Assembly (NCBI GenBank): GCA_964352625.1
Contig: CAYGSD010000003.1
Span: forward strand, 270,745 to 334,744
DNA length: 64,000 nt
Direction: 5' to 3'
DNA from: JAAEPI01 sp964352625
Lineage (GTDB): Bacteria > Bacteroidota > Bacteroidia > Cytophagales > Cyclobacteriaceae
The position numbers and the translations under genes were made by a program. The notes below the pieces were generated by a model, which searched no databases, was not told where the DNA came from, and was given only the letters and a program-made list of their open reading frames with translations. Positions 32,823 through 41,292 of this stretch are shown one piece after another. The stretch's first letter is position 1. Every line of letters starts with the position of its first letter.

Positions 32823-33180
32823 GCTCGATATACTTTTTTACCATGTCCAGCATCTGATCGTAGTTCAGCGGCTTGGGTAGAAAGTCATTGATTCCCGCAT
32901 CATTGAAATCCTGCATGGTGTAGTTATTTGCATTGCCAGTGATGGCAATGATGGGCATATTTTGGTTCGATGATCGGATCTGTTTGGCGCATTGCATACC
33001 GTCCATTACAGGCATGTGAATGTCGAGTAATACGAGATCAAAGCTCTGCTCGCTTATGGAGTCCAGGACCTCTTGTCCGTTTTTGACGGTTGCTATTTCA
33101 TAGTTCTGCTGACTCAAAATTTTCTTGGTCAAGTTTTGAATAACAGAGCTGTCTTCTGCAATAAGTATTCGCTTGCTCAT
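32812..33180 (-). CDS. Single-domain response regulator (CheY-like)
   Basis: 122 residues made of one receiver domain: acidic pocket ED (residues 9-10 in RILIAEDSSVIQ), phosphoacceptor Asp53 in LVLLDIHMPVMDG, Thr in IIAITGNA and Lys in DFLPKPLNY. No output domain. It overlaps the hybrid kinase gene stop by 4 bases. With an Hpt domain on the kinase, it probably takes the phosphate from that Hpt. Confidence 0.93.
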   Translation of the reverse strand: MSKRILIAEDSSVIQNLTKKILSQQNYEIATVKNGQEVLDSISEQSFDLVLLDIHMPVMDGMQCAKQIRSSNQNMPIIAITGNANNYTMQDFNDAGINDFLPKPLNYDQMLDMVKKYIEHAG

Positions 33181-36100
33181 TGGTCGTTAAGGATGGTTTT
33201 ATAGCTGGTTCTAAAATAGCTGAGGTTTTTTTCAAGCTGCTCCTGAATATCCTCAAGCTGATCAAAGTTATTCTCTTTTAAACATTTTTCCATTTTGGCT
33301 GCCAAGTCCGCTAGTTTTTCTACACCCAAAGTACCGGCATTTCCTTTGAGGGTGTGCATATCACCTCTCAGTGAGTCAAAGTCCTTCGCCCTGATTTTGC
33401 CAGCTGCCTGTGTCACCAGTTCCGTTGCTTCTTCGTCAAACTCCGTCAGGGCACTTTCTATAAGCTCTAGTCCTCCAAACTTCCTGAGCTGGTTTACGGT
33501 ATTTTGGTTGAGCACCAATCGCTCACCTTTCTCATCGAGTACCTCGGCAGTTACTTTTTTCGGCTCGTATCGGGTCCACTTCCTTACGGTCTGTATCAGC
33601 CGCTCTGCTTTGATTGGTTTGGCTAGATAATCGTCCATTCCTTGCATGAGAAATTTCTCTCGATCTTCCTCCATCGAATAAGCCGTCATGGCGATGATAG
33701 GAGGGGAGTTCTTGAGGTTGAGAGACTTGATGCGATAGGTCGCTTCCACGCCATCTACCTCAGGCATTTGAATGTCCATGAAGACGAGATCAAACCCGCC
33801 TTTCTCCACCATTTCTATGGCTTCAAGGCCACCGGTAGCTTCCTCCACCTCACAGCCGGATTTTGTCAAAATGGTTGATGCGACTTTTCTGTTAATCTGA
33901 TTATCGTCCACCAAAAGAATCCGTGGTTTGTCGATCTTCACCAAGCGCTTGATTGACTCTTTGGGCGCTTCAACTTCTTTAGGCGCAGTGGTCTCCACAG
34001 CTTGAAAAGTAAACCAAAAGGTACTTCCCAGGCCAGGGGTGGAAACCACGCCAATATCTCCACCAAGATTCTTTACAAGTTGTTTTGAAATAGCCAAGCC
34101 AAGACCCGTACCGCCATAGTTCTTGGAGCTGGAGCTGTCCAGCTGATTAAAACTTTGGAAGAGACGTTCTTGATCTTCTTCTGAAATGCCGATTCCCGAA
34201 TCTTTGATTTGCACCTTGAATGTGAAGGTGTTCTCGTTTTTCTCCACTACGCGAATACTCAGGTTGATCGTGCCTTTGGTTTGGGAAAACTTCACCGCAT
34301 TGGAAGTGAGGTTGGAGAGGACCTGGATGAGCCGCGTCTCGTCAATCATGACCCATTCGGGTAATCTTTTATCCAGGTGGTAGAAGAAGGTGTTGCCACT
34401 CAAATGGGCCTGCTGAGAATATAGGTCGTACACCTTCTCAAATGTCTCGACCAGACGAACGGGAGACTTCTTGAGCTCCATTTTTCCAGCCTCAATCTTA
34501 GAGAGATCAAGAATGTCATTTACGATAGTGAGCAACGTATCCGAGGATCGTTTGATCGTACGCAGGTAATCGGACTGTTCCTCGCTAAGCTCGGTGGATC
34601 CCATCAGGTCGATCATTCCCACGATCCCATTCATCGGCGTTCTGATTTCATGGCTCATATTGGCCAAAAATTGCTCCTTCACTTTGAGCGATCGCTCCGC
34701 CACGTCTTTCGCTTGTTTTAACTCCTCATTGGTCTTCTTAAGCTGGGCGATATCACGAGCCACCCCCTCAATTTCATGAGGTTTGCCATTCTTTTCAATC
34801 AGTCGAATGTTACAAAGAATCGATGTTTTCTTCTGGTTTTTATTGATGGCCTGGGCTTCAAAATTCTGAACAAATCCATCCTTCAACATCTGACTAAAGA
34901 CCTGTCGCAAACTTGATTCTGTGGAGAAGAATTGCTCAATTGGTTTGCCGATTGCGTCATCAGATGAATAGCCCAGCATGCCGAATGCCGAGGGGCTTAT
35001 CATGGTGATTTTCCCGTCCATTGAGCATCGGAAATAGATGTCCTGAAACGACTCGAATATGTTTCTGAACTTCTCTTCACTGTCTTGTAGGGCCACCTCG
35101 GCAACCTTCTTTTCTGAAATATCATTGGCAATGACGGAGACCTCTTCAATCTTTCCATCGGAGAGAAAAATAGGGTTGATGAAAACATCTCGCCAGATGG
35201 CCGTACCGTCTTTTTTCTGATGACTATTCTGGAAGTTTAAAGTTTTGCCCTTGAACGCTTCCTCGTATTTTTCATTCCAAAAATCAACCGACTTTTCATC
35301 GAATAATTGTTCATTGAGGTCCTTTCTACTAAGTCCAATCTGAGGATCTATGCCATAGTACCGCTTGAATTCATCCGCATAGTTTTGATTGAATGCCGTG
35401 TATCGAAAGTTTCTATCTATCGACCAAATTTGGTGCGTGCTGCTTTCGAAAATTGCTTTGAGCCGAGCGGCTTGGTTTTCGATTTTACCCTCACTGATTT
35501 CGCGCTCCATGGCCAGACTCACCTGACTGGAAACGAAATCGATCAATTCTAGATCCTTGTTGTTGTAGGCTGCTCCATCTCGATAAGAAAACACAGACAG
35601 TACACCTGACGGCTGGCCTTCAATTTTGATAACCACGCCAAGCCAAATTTTTGGCAATGGATCACTTAATTGAATCTTTTTCTGATCTGCAATTTTCCTA
35701 ATACCGTCCTCATAGATCATGCTTGGCGAGCCACGATCTATAGTATAATTCGCTAGCAGATTCTCCACATCCTTAGTGAGCTTTTGATCGTGCTTTTCAT
35801 TGATCCAGAAAGCATAATCAAACTCTTTTGTCAGTGGCTTTCTAAAGGCAATGCTGAAGTTTCTTACCTTCAGCATCTGGCTCAGCTGATTGTGAATGTT
35901 CTGGTATAGGGTTTCGAGATTTGCCGAAGTGATGGCAAGGTTGGTAATTTTATAATAGAGGGCCTGCGCACTTTCAGCCCGGATACGCTCAGTGATGTCA
36001 AAGAATACACACCGATACTCTATGGGCTTATCTTCTTCGAAAACACACGTAAGACGACCATTTACATAGATGTTTTTCCCGTGCTTGGAGACCAATGTGG

Positions 36101-36437
36101 TCTGAAATCGTTCAAGGCCGCTACCGGCGGTTATTTTCATGAGACTTTCCAGTGTCTCCTTTTTGTGATCGGGATGGACTACATCCACGAATCTTAAGTC
36201 GAACACCTCGTCATCGGAGTAACCCAGTTTTGTTTTCCAGGCTTCATTCACAAACTGAAATTGACCTGAGGGTTTGAAGATGGAAATTAGGTCATTTGAA
36301 GTGTCAAAAATCGACTTTAAGTCATGATTCGTTTTCTCAACAAGCCTGTAATAATCGCGATATGAACGACGTAGTTTTTCCTTTAGCTCCGTAAGCTCGG
36401 CTTGTAGTAGATTTATGTCGCTTTCTGCGATTTTCAT
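33177..36437 (-). CDS. Hybrid sensor histidine kinase with PAS, GAF, receiver and Hpt domains
   Basis: 1086 residues from ATG 36437, which leaves 29 bases to the divergent miaA start; the frame stays open upstream into miaA, but that would be an overlap. Order: short coiled coil; PAS (about 35-150; FQFVNEAWKTKLGYSDDEVF); GAF (about 160-320); two more PAS units (about 325-570); HisKA with phosphorylated His596 in NMSHEIRTPMNG; HATPase_c with DSGIGISEEDQERLF and GGTGLGLAISKQLV; receiver with phosphoacceptor Asp888 (LVFMDIQMPEVDG); and Hpt with His1028 (MHTLKGNAGTLG). No membrane helix was seen, so it is a soluble sensor. With the separate receiver behind it, it forms a complete phosphorelay. 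Confidence 0.93.
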   Translation of the reverse strand: MKIAESDINLLQAELTELKEKLRRSYRDYYRLVEKTNHDLKSIFDTSNDLISIFKPSGQFQFVNEAWKTKLGYSDDEVFDLRFVDVVHPDHKKETLESLMKITAGSGLERFQTTLVSKHGKNIYVNGRLTCVFEEDKPIEYRCVFFDITERIRAESAQALYYKITNLAITSANLETLYQNIHNQLSQMLKVRNFSIAFRKPLTKEFDYAFWINEKHDQKLTKDVENLLANYTIDRGSPSMIYEDGIRKIADQKKIQLSDPLPKIWLGVVIKIEGQPSGVLSVFSYRDGAAYNNKDLELIDFVSSQVSLAMEREISEGKIENQAARLKAIFESSTHQIWSIDRNFRYTAFNQNYADEFKRYYGIDPQIGLSRKDLNEQLFDEKSVDFWNEKYEEAFKGKTLNFQNSHQKKDGTAIWRDVFINPIFLSDGKIEEVSVIANDISEKKVAEVALQDSEEKFRNIFESFQDIYFRCSMDGKITMISPSAFGMLGYSSDDAIGKPIEQFFSTESSLRQVFSQMLKDGFVQNFEAQAINKNQKKTSILCNIRLIEKNGKPHEIEGVARDIAQLKKTNEELKQAKDVAERSLKVKEQFLANMSHEIRTPMNGIVGMIDLMGSTELSEEQSDYLRTIKRSSDTLLTIVNDILDLSKIEAGKMELKKSPVRLVETFEKVYDLYSQQAHLSGNTFFYHLDKRLPEWVMIDETRLIQVLSNLTSNAVKFSQTKGTINLSIRVVEKNENTFTFKVQIKDSGIGISEEDQERLFQSFNQLDSSSSKNYGGTGLGLAISKQLVKNLGGDIGVVSTPGLGSTFWFTFQAVETTAPKEVEAPKESIKRLVKIDKPRILLVDDNQINRKVASTILTKSGCEVEEATGGLEAIEMVEKGGFDLVFMDIQMPEVDGVEATYRIKSLNLKNSPPIIAMTAYSMEEDREKFLMQGMDDYLAKPIKAERLIQTVRKWTRYEPKKVTAEVLDEKGERLVLNQNTVNQLRKFGGLELIESALTEFDEEATELVTQAAGKIRAKDFDSLRGDMHTLKGNAGTLGVEKLADLAAKMEKCLKENNFDQLEDIQEQLEKNLSYFRTSYKTILNDQ

Positions 36438-36466
36438 TTCGCTAAAATTACCTATTTCCCATTCAA

Positions 36467-37378
36467 ATGAGTGCGCCTGAATCATGTTTGATAACGATCG
36501 TTGGTCCCACGGCTGTTGGCAAAACATCAAAAGCCATTGAACTCGCCCAAGCTCTGAACTCAGAAATTATCTCGGCCGATTCCAGACAGTTCTATCAGGA
36601 GATGAAAATCGGTACAGCTAAGCCCTCACCCGAAGAATTGCAAAAGGTTCGGCATCATTTCGTGGATTCTCATTCTGTTCAGGATTTCTACTCTGCGGGT
36701 GATTTTGAAAGAGACACTCTGGCGCTTCTTAATGGTTTATTCAGAACCAATTCAAAAGTGGTAATGGTCGGAGGATCAGGCATGTATGTGAAAGCGGTTT
36801 GTGAGGGATTCGATGAAATGCCCGAGATAGATATGGCTGTTCGGAAAGAACTTAATAAGGATTTTCTGGAAAATGGGTTAGATGAACTATTGGTGGAGTT
36901 GTGCTCAAGCGATCCTGAATTCTATGAAGTGGTAGATAAAAACAATCATCAGCGAGTGATTCGTGCGCTTGAGGTAATTCGATCCACCAATCAGCCATTT
37001 TCGAGCTTTCGAAATAATAAACCCTCGAAAAGTCGACCATTTAAGAATGTAAAAATTGGTCTTGACTTGCCCAGAGACGAATTGTATCACCGGATTGATC
37101 ATCGCATGGATCAGATGATAATCGACGGCTTGTTTGAAGAGGCTGAAGCACTCTATGAGCACAAAACTCTCAATGCCTTACAGACGGTCGGGTACAAGGA
37201 AATATTTGGCTTTATGGATGGAGAGTACGATAAAGAAGAAGCAATCAGGTTACTAAAAAGGAATTCTCGCAGATACGCCAAAAGGCAGCTCACTTGGTTC
37301 AAAGCCGATCCTGAAATCAGGTGGTTCGATGCAAAAACAAATGTCAATGAGATTTTGATTTCTTTGCAACTCGAATGA
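36467..37378 (+). CDS. miaA: tRNA dimethylallyltransferase
   Basis: 303 residues, normal MiaA length. P-loop GPTAVGKTSKAIELAQ (13-20), SADSRQFYQEMKIGTAKPS, HHFVDSHSV, VGGSGMYVKAVCEGFDE, NNHQRVIRALEV and LQTVGYKEIFGFMDGE are family signatures. It attaches dimethylallyl to A37 of tRNAs reading codons that start with U. Its stop overlaps the start of the next glycosyltransferase gene by 4 bases. Confidence 0.97.
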   Translation: MSAPESCLITIVGPTAVGKTSKAIELAQALNSEIISADSRQFYQEMKIGTAKPSPEELQKVRHHFVDSHSVQDFYSAGDFERDTLALLNGLFRTNSKVVMVGGSGMYVKAVCEGFDEMPEIDMAVRKELNKDFLENGLDELLVELCSSDPEFYEVVDKNNHQRVIRALEVIRSTNQPFSSFRNNKPSKSRPFKNVKIGLDLPRDELYHRIDHRMDQMIIDGLFEEAEALYEHKTLNALQTVGYKEIFGFMDGEYDKEEAIRLLKRNSRRYAKRQLTWFKADPEIRWFDAKTNVNEILISLQLE

Positions 37379-38655
37379 ACGAAAAGAAGGTTCTTATAGT
37401 GACATACTATTGGCCACCGAGTGGGGGTGTGGGCGTTCAGCGGTGGATGAATTACGCCATCCAGCTGAAGAAATTAGGTTGGGAGCCTATTATTTATACG
37501 CCTGAAAATCCGCAATTTGAACTCAAGGATGCTTCACTTTTGGAGAAAGTCAAGGACATCCGGCTTGTGAAAACCAAAATTTGGGAGCCCTTCAACTTCT
37601 TTCATCGGCTAACCGGAAATGAGAATAAGAAAAGCGTAACACAAGGCACTGTTCTGGAAAAGGAGAGTAGCTCATTCAAGGACAAGCTCTTCATTCGAAT
37701 AAGAGGTAATTTTTTCATCCCTGACCCAAGAAAGTTCTGGGTAAAACCATCGATAAAGTTCCTTGCAGAATTCATAATTGCGGAAGGAATAGAAACCATT
37801 ATTACCACCGGACCACCCCACAGTATGCACCTTATTGGAAGGGGAGTGAAAAAGCGAACGGGAGTACGATGGTTGGCGGACTTTAGAGATCCTTGGTCCA
37901 AGTGGGATGTTTTGAAAAAATTGAAAACTAGTCCGTTCGGAATGATCAAACATGGAAGGTTAGAAAAGTCAGTGTTAACAAAAGCCGATAGCGTGATCTG
38001 CGCCACGGAATCCCTCAAGATGCAATTTGAGAAGTTGGGAGCAAAGAACACTCACGTGCTTTACAATGGGGTTTCCATAAGACAAATGGAACCGAAGAAG
38101 CCAGATGGAAAACTCGTCATTGGGCACTTCGGGATGCTCAATGAACTAAGAAATCCTGTTGAGCTGTGGGAGCTACTCGATGAAATGGCTGGAAGTATGG
38201 ATGTAGAACTTCGGCTGGGAGGGATTGTGTCAGAATCCATCAAAAAGCAAATTGAGTCATTACCGAATTTGTCAAGCAGAACCACTTTTCTAAGCTACCT
38301 CACCCATGATGAGGTGCTGAAAGAATATGGAAAATGCGATTTACTGCTCCTTCTTCAAAACCGAACAGACAATGCCAATCATCTGGTGCCGCTTAAGTTT
38401 TTTGAATTACTGGCAACTTCAAGATGGGTGTTGGCACTGGGGCCGGAGGGGAACGAGATTGACAAGTTTTCAAATGAGTTGTCGAGTTTTCTCAGGGCAT
38501 CATATGATGAGAGTGAAAAGATTGAGGCCTTTATTAAAGGAGCCAAAGAGAGTCGTCCGGATTTAGACTCGGTCACCAACATGCTGAGTAGGTTTAGTTA
38601 TGAAAATCAAGCCGATGTGTTGGAATCAATTATTCAGAAAACTCGCATAGAATGA
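37375..38655 (+). CDS. Glycosyltransferase, GT4-like
   Basis: 426 residues. N-terminal Rossmann part KKVLIVTYYWPPSGGVGVQRWMNYAIQLKKLGWEPIIYTP, an ITTGPPHSMHLIGRGVKKRTGVRWLADFRDPWSKWD acceptor-domain block, and a C-terminal nucleotide-sugar domain (LVIGHFGMLNELRNPVELWELL; CDLLLLLQNRTDNANHLVPLKFFELLATSRWVLALGPEGNE). Sugar donor unknown; the position at the edge of the polysaccharide region suggests a role in surface glycan synthesis. The 3' end overlaps the end of the convergent WecF-like gene by 30 bases. Confidence 0.85.
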   Translation: MNEKKVLIVTYYWPPSGGVGVQRWMNYAIQLKKLGWEPIIYTPENPQFELKDASLLEKVKDIRLVKTKIWEPFNFFHRLTGNENKKSVTQGTVLEKESSSFKDKLFIRIRGNFFIPDPRKFWVKPSIKFLAEFIIAEGIETIITTGPPHSMHLIGRGVKKRTGVRWLADFRDPWSKWDVLKKLKTSPFGMIKHGRLEKSVLTKADSVICATESLKMQFEKLGAKNTHVLYNGVSIRQMEPKKPDGKLVIGHFGMLNELRNPVELWELLDEMAGSMDVELRLGGIVSESIKKQIESLPNLSSRTTFLSYLTHDEVLKEYGKCDLLLLLQNRTDNANHLVPLKFFELLATSRWVLALGPEGNEIDKFSNELSSFLRASYDESEKIEAFIKGAKESRPDLDSVTNMLSRFSYENQADVLESIIQKTRIE

Positions 38656-39696
38656 TTTGATTTTATCGGCACTCAAATGCTCTAAAAGTATTTGCCTGTT
38701 CTTTTTTAGCCTGTTTTGATCTTTTATCACCTCTGCATTTTCGAGATCAGCAAAATCAAGAATGCCAATTCCCATGTCCGTCAGCTTTGAATGAAAGTGA
38801 GAATTGGGATTGATTATGAGCGCTTTCTCCATGAGTATGGTATTGAAGATTAAGCCCAGCGCTTGCATCCTATTGTGATAGCAAATCACGACATCCACTT
38901 GGCCAATCATCTCCTGATATATTTCAAATGGCTGGAAGGTATCGATGGAAATAAAGCGATTCCCAAACAGCTGATGTCCATACTTTTCAATGACCGATTT
39001 GTGCGAGTCAAAACCGTAGGCGAGCAGGGCATAAATATTGTCCACTTCAATTGATTCTGCGAGCTTTTCGAAAACATCCAGTTGATTGCCTGAGAGGTAG
39101 GCCGAGTTGCCTACATAGACAGAAATCCCGGAATTCTGATTAATCGGTGCGGGAGCTACAGGCTCAAGCAGTGGTCTTCCGTACAAAAACTCAACGAACT
39201 CTGCTTTCATTCCAAGTCGCGATATCAAGTCTTCGTAGAAACGCTTGTCCCAGAAATAGAATACATCAATTTTCTTGAAAACGCGCTTTAGTTGATTCCG
39301 GCGATAGATGGCCGTCAGCTTCTTCAGAATACTCCTTGGTGGAATCTTGGATTGGGTTACTGGCTCGTAGTTATTCGTTTCGAAGTAATTATAATATTCA
39401 TATCCCCAGAAAACCCAACCGATTTGCTTGTCCTTCAGTCGGAGGATGAGGTGGAGATAATGAGGGTAAAGTGAGTGAAAAACAATTTTGTCGAACTGTC
39501 GGAGTGTTTCTTCCAGCTCTTTGATATTCTTAGTGACTCTGATATCAAACTCATCTCGATAGGGAGTAAGTGGCTCTGGAAGAACATCGAAATACAGAAA
39601 AACAACTGGCTTTTCAGCAAAACCAAATCGATCCAGCGCATAGAGAAAGTGAGAGGCAAATGTGGAGTTATCAGGAAATAAATGCGCTGTTTTCAC
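38626..39696 (-). CDS. WecF-like TDP-Fuc4NAc transferase family protein
   Basis: About 357 residues if started at GTG 39696 (KTAHLFPDNSTFASHFLYALD). The frame stays open to 39966, but that would run into the divergent DegT gene. The C-terminal half matches the GT56 (WecF) fold: VYVGNSAYLSGNQLDVFEKLAE, IYALLAYGF, VDVVICYHNRMQALGLIFNTILMEKALIINPNSHF and MGIGI. WecF transfers 4-acetamido-4,6-dideoxygalactose to a lipid-linked acceptor in enterobacterial common antigen. The neighbouring DegT aminotransferase and acetyltransferases make such a 4-amino sugar a plausible donor. The first 30 residues are uncertain. Confidence 0.7.
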   Translation of the reverse strand: MKTAHLFPDNSTFASHFLYALDRFGFAEKPVVFLYFDVLPEPLTPYRDEFDIRVTKNIKELEETLRQFDKIVFHSLYPHYLHLILRLKDKQIGWVFWGYEYYNYFETNNYEPVTQSKIPPRSILKKLTAIYRRNQLKRVFKKIDVFYFWDKRFYEDLISRLGMKAEFVEFLYGRPLLEPVAPAPINQNSGISVYVGNSAYLSGNQLDVFEKLAESIEVDNIYALLAYGFDSHKSVIEKYGHQLFGNRFISIDTFQPFEIYQEMIGQVDVVICYHNRMQALGLIFNTILMEKALIINPNSHFHSKLTDMGIGILDFADLENAEVIKDQNRLKKNRQILLEHLSADKIKSFYASFLNN

Positions 39697-39736
39697 TTTG
39701 CTGTGGTCAGATTTTAACTTGCTTTGCAAGCTTATT

Positions 39737-40810
39737 ATGATTCCCGTTAACAAACCCTTCTTACCTCCAAAAAGTGAATACGAAAAGTACCTTGAAGGTA
39801 TCTGGGATAGAAACTGGCTTACCAATAATGGTGAGCTCGTACAGTCACTGGAAAATAAAGTCAGGGAACATCTTGGTTCGAATAGGGGATTATATGTGAC
39901 CAATGGAACGATTGCCTTGCAGATCGCGATAAAGGCGCTTAAGCTTTCAGGAGAGGTGATTACCACACCTTTTTCGTATGTAGCAACCTCCAGTAGTTTA
40001 GTGTGGGAAGGTTGTCAGCCGGTATTCGCTGATGTTGATTCGAAGACATTCAATGTCGCTCCTGAAGGCATAGAATCATTGATAAATTCAAGAACCACCG
40101 GCATTTTGGTTACGCATGTTTTTGGGAACCCGTGCGATCTGGGGAAGTTGGCTGAATTGGCAGTCAAGCATAATTTAAAGTTGATCTATGATGCCGCCCA
40201 TGCATTTGGAGTGAAGGTCGATGGGAAATCAATTTTTGATTTTGGAGATGTCTCCACAGCGAGCTTACATTCCACGAAGGTCTTTCATTCTGTAGAGGGT
40301 GGACTTGTATTCCCAAATTCAGTAGATCCGAGAACCATTGAACTTATGAGGAACTTCGGGCATGATGGGCCTCATCAATTTTCGGAGGTAGGGATCAATG
40401 GAAAGAACTCTGAGCTCCATGCAGCAATGGGGCTTGCCAATCTTAATCACATGGCAGAAATTTTGGAGCAAAGAGAACGGCTGTACTCTCGATATGTTGA
40501 AAATCTCACGGACGCACCGGTCGTTTTTCAGGAGTGGAATGCAAACGCCACAAGAAACTACGCGTATATGCCGATCCTTCTTGATTCTGAAGCTAAGCTG
40601 CTGAAATTGATATCAACATTGGAAAGCAAGGATATCTATGGAAGAAGATATTTCTACCCGACTCTTGACGAGCTGCCCTATTTGAAGCAGGATGCCAACA
40701 TTCACGTGGCGAAGGACATTGCATCAAGAATTTTTTGCTTGCCTCTTTACTTTGATCTTAGTCTCGATGAGGTGGATCGGGTTTGTGAGGTGATATGCGC
40801 GCAGGCTTAG
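39737..40810 (+). CDS. DegT/DnrJ/EryC1/StrS-family sugar aminotransferase
   Basis: 357 residues from ATG 39737 (MIPVNKPFLPPKSEYEKYLEGI); an upstream GTG at 39662 is in frame but overlaps the divergent gene. PLP-enzyme features: SSLVWEGCQPVFADVDSKTFN, LIYDAAHAFG (Asp) and the catalytic Lys (about 181) in STKVFHSVEGG. The C-terminal substrate domain has GKNSELHAAMGLANL. It would aminate a 4-keto or 3-keto NDP-sugar. It precedes two acyltransferases and faces a WecF-like gene, consistent with making an N-acetylated amino sugar. It overlaps the stop of the convergent gene by 4 bases. Confidence 0.88.
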   Translation: MIPVNKPFLPPKSEYEKYLEGIWDRNWLTNNGELVQSLENKVREHLGSNRGLYVTNGTIALQIAIKALKLSGEVITTPFSYVATSSSLVWEGCQPVFADVDSKTFNVAPEGIESLINSRTTGILVTHVFGNPCDLGKLAELAVKHNLKLIYDAAHAFGVKVDGKSIFDFGDVSTASLHSTKVFHSVEGGLVFPNSVDPRTIELMRNFGHDGPHQFSEVGINGKNSELHAAMGLANLNHMAEILEQRERLYSRYVENLTDAPVVFQEWNANATRNYAYMPILLDSEAKLLKLISTLESKDIYGRRYFYPTLDELPYLKQDANIHVAKDIASRIFCLPLYFDLSLDEVDRVCEVICAQA

Positions 40811-41292
40811 GCCCTTTGCTTGAATAACTTCGCCGGATTTCCAAACCAAATTTCATTGTCACCGACATGGTCTCTGACTTGAGAGCAAGCGCCGATGATG
40901 GCATTCTTCCCAATACTAAATCCAGGCATTAGGGTTACATTGGCACCTATCAACGTGCCGTCTCCAATCGCTCCGACCACTTTCTTGTCTCCTTCCTCCA
41001 GATTTGGAGTGTCTGTGAGCACGAAGCTGTATTTGATGCTAACATGACTTCCAATAACCGCATCGGCTGAAATAGTGCATCGGCTACCGAATGACGTGTA
41101 GCCACCTATGATCACATTTTCCCTGATCTCACAGTAAGCAGTGAATTTGCAATTGGCGCCTATTTTGGCTCCTTTTCGCACGATGCAAAACGGGCCAATT
41201 TTGGTGTTATCACCTATGGAGCAACCTTCTTCAATCAAGGCGAGTGGATGTATCTCCACATTTTTTCCAATAACAGCTTTGTCTGAAATCAT
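40807..41292 (-). CDS. Left-handed beta-helix acetyltransferase
   Basis: 161 residues made mostly of hexapeptide repeats ([LIV]-G-x-x-x-x): AVIGKNVEIHPLALIEEGCSIGDNTKIGPFCIVRKGAKIGANCKF, ending in GDNEIWFGNPAKLFKQ, which is typical of sugar O/N-acetyltransferases. The donor is acetyl-CoA. It could acetylate the amino sugar made by the adjacent DegT protein, as in FdtC/WlbB-type systems. It starts with a 4-base overlap on the LpxD-like gene. Confidence 0.8.
   Translation of the reverse strand: MISDKAVIGKNVEIHPLALIEEGCSIGDNTKIGPFCIVRKGAKIGANCKFTAYCEIRENVIIGGYTSFGSRCTISADAVIGSHVSIKYSFVLTDTPNLEEGDKKVVGAIGDGTLIGANVTLMPGFSIGKNAIIGACSQVRDHVGDNEIWFGNPAKLFKQRA

Noticed and set aside
33177..36530. Longer kinase start at 36530
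   Set aside because: It overlaps the divergent miaA; the ATG at 36437 avoids this and still includes the whole coiled coil and first PAS.
38626..39966. Longer start of the WecF-like gene
   Set aside because: The extra 90 codons lie across the divergent DegT gene and have no family match; GTG 39696 is used.
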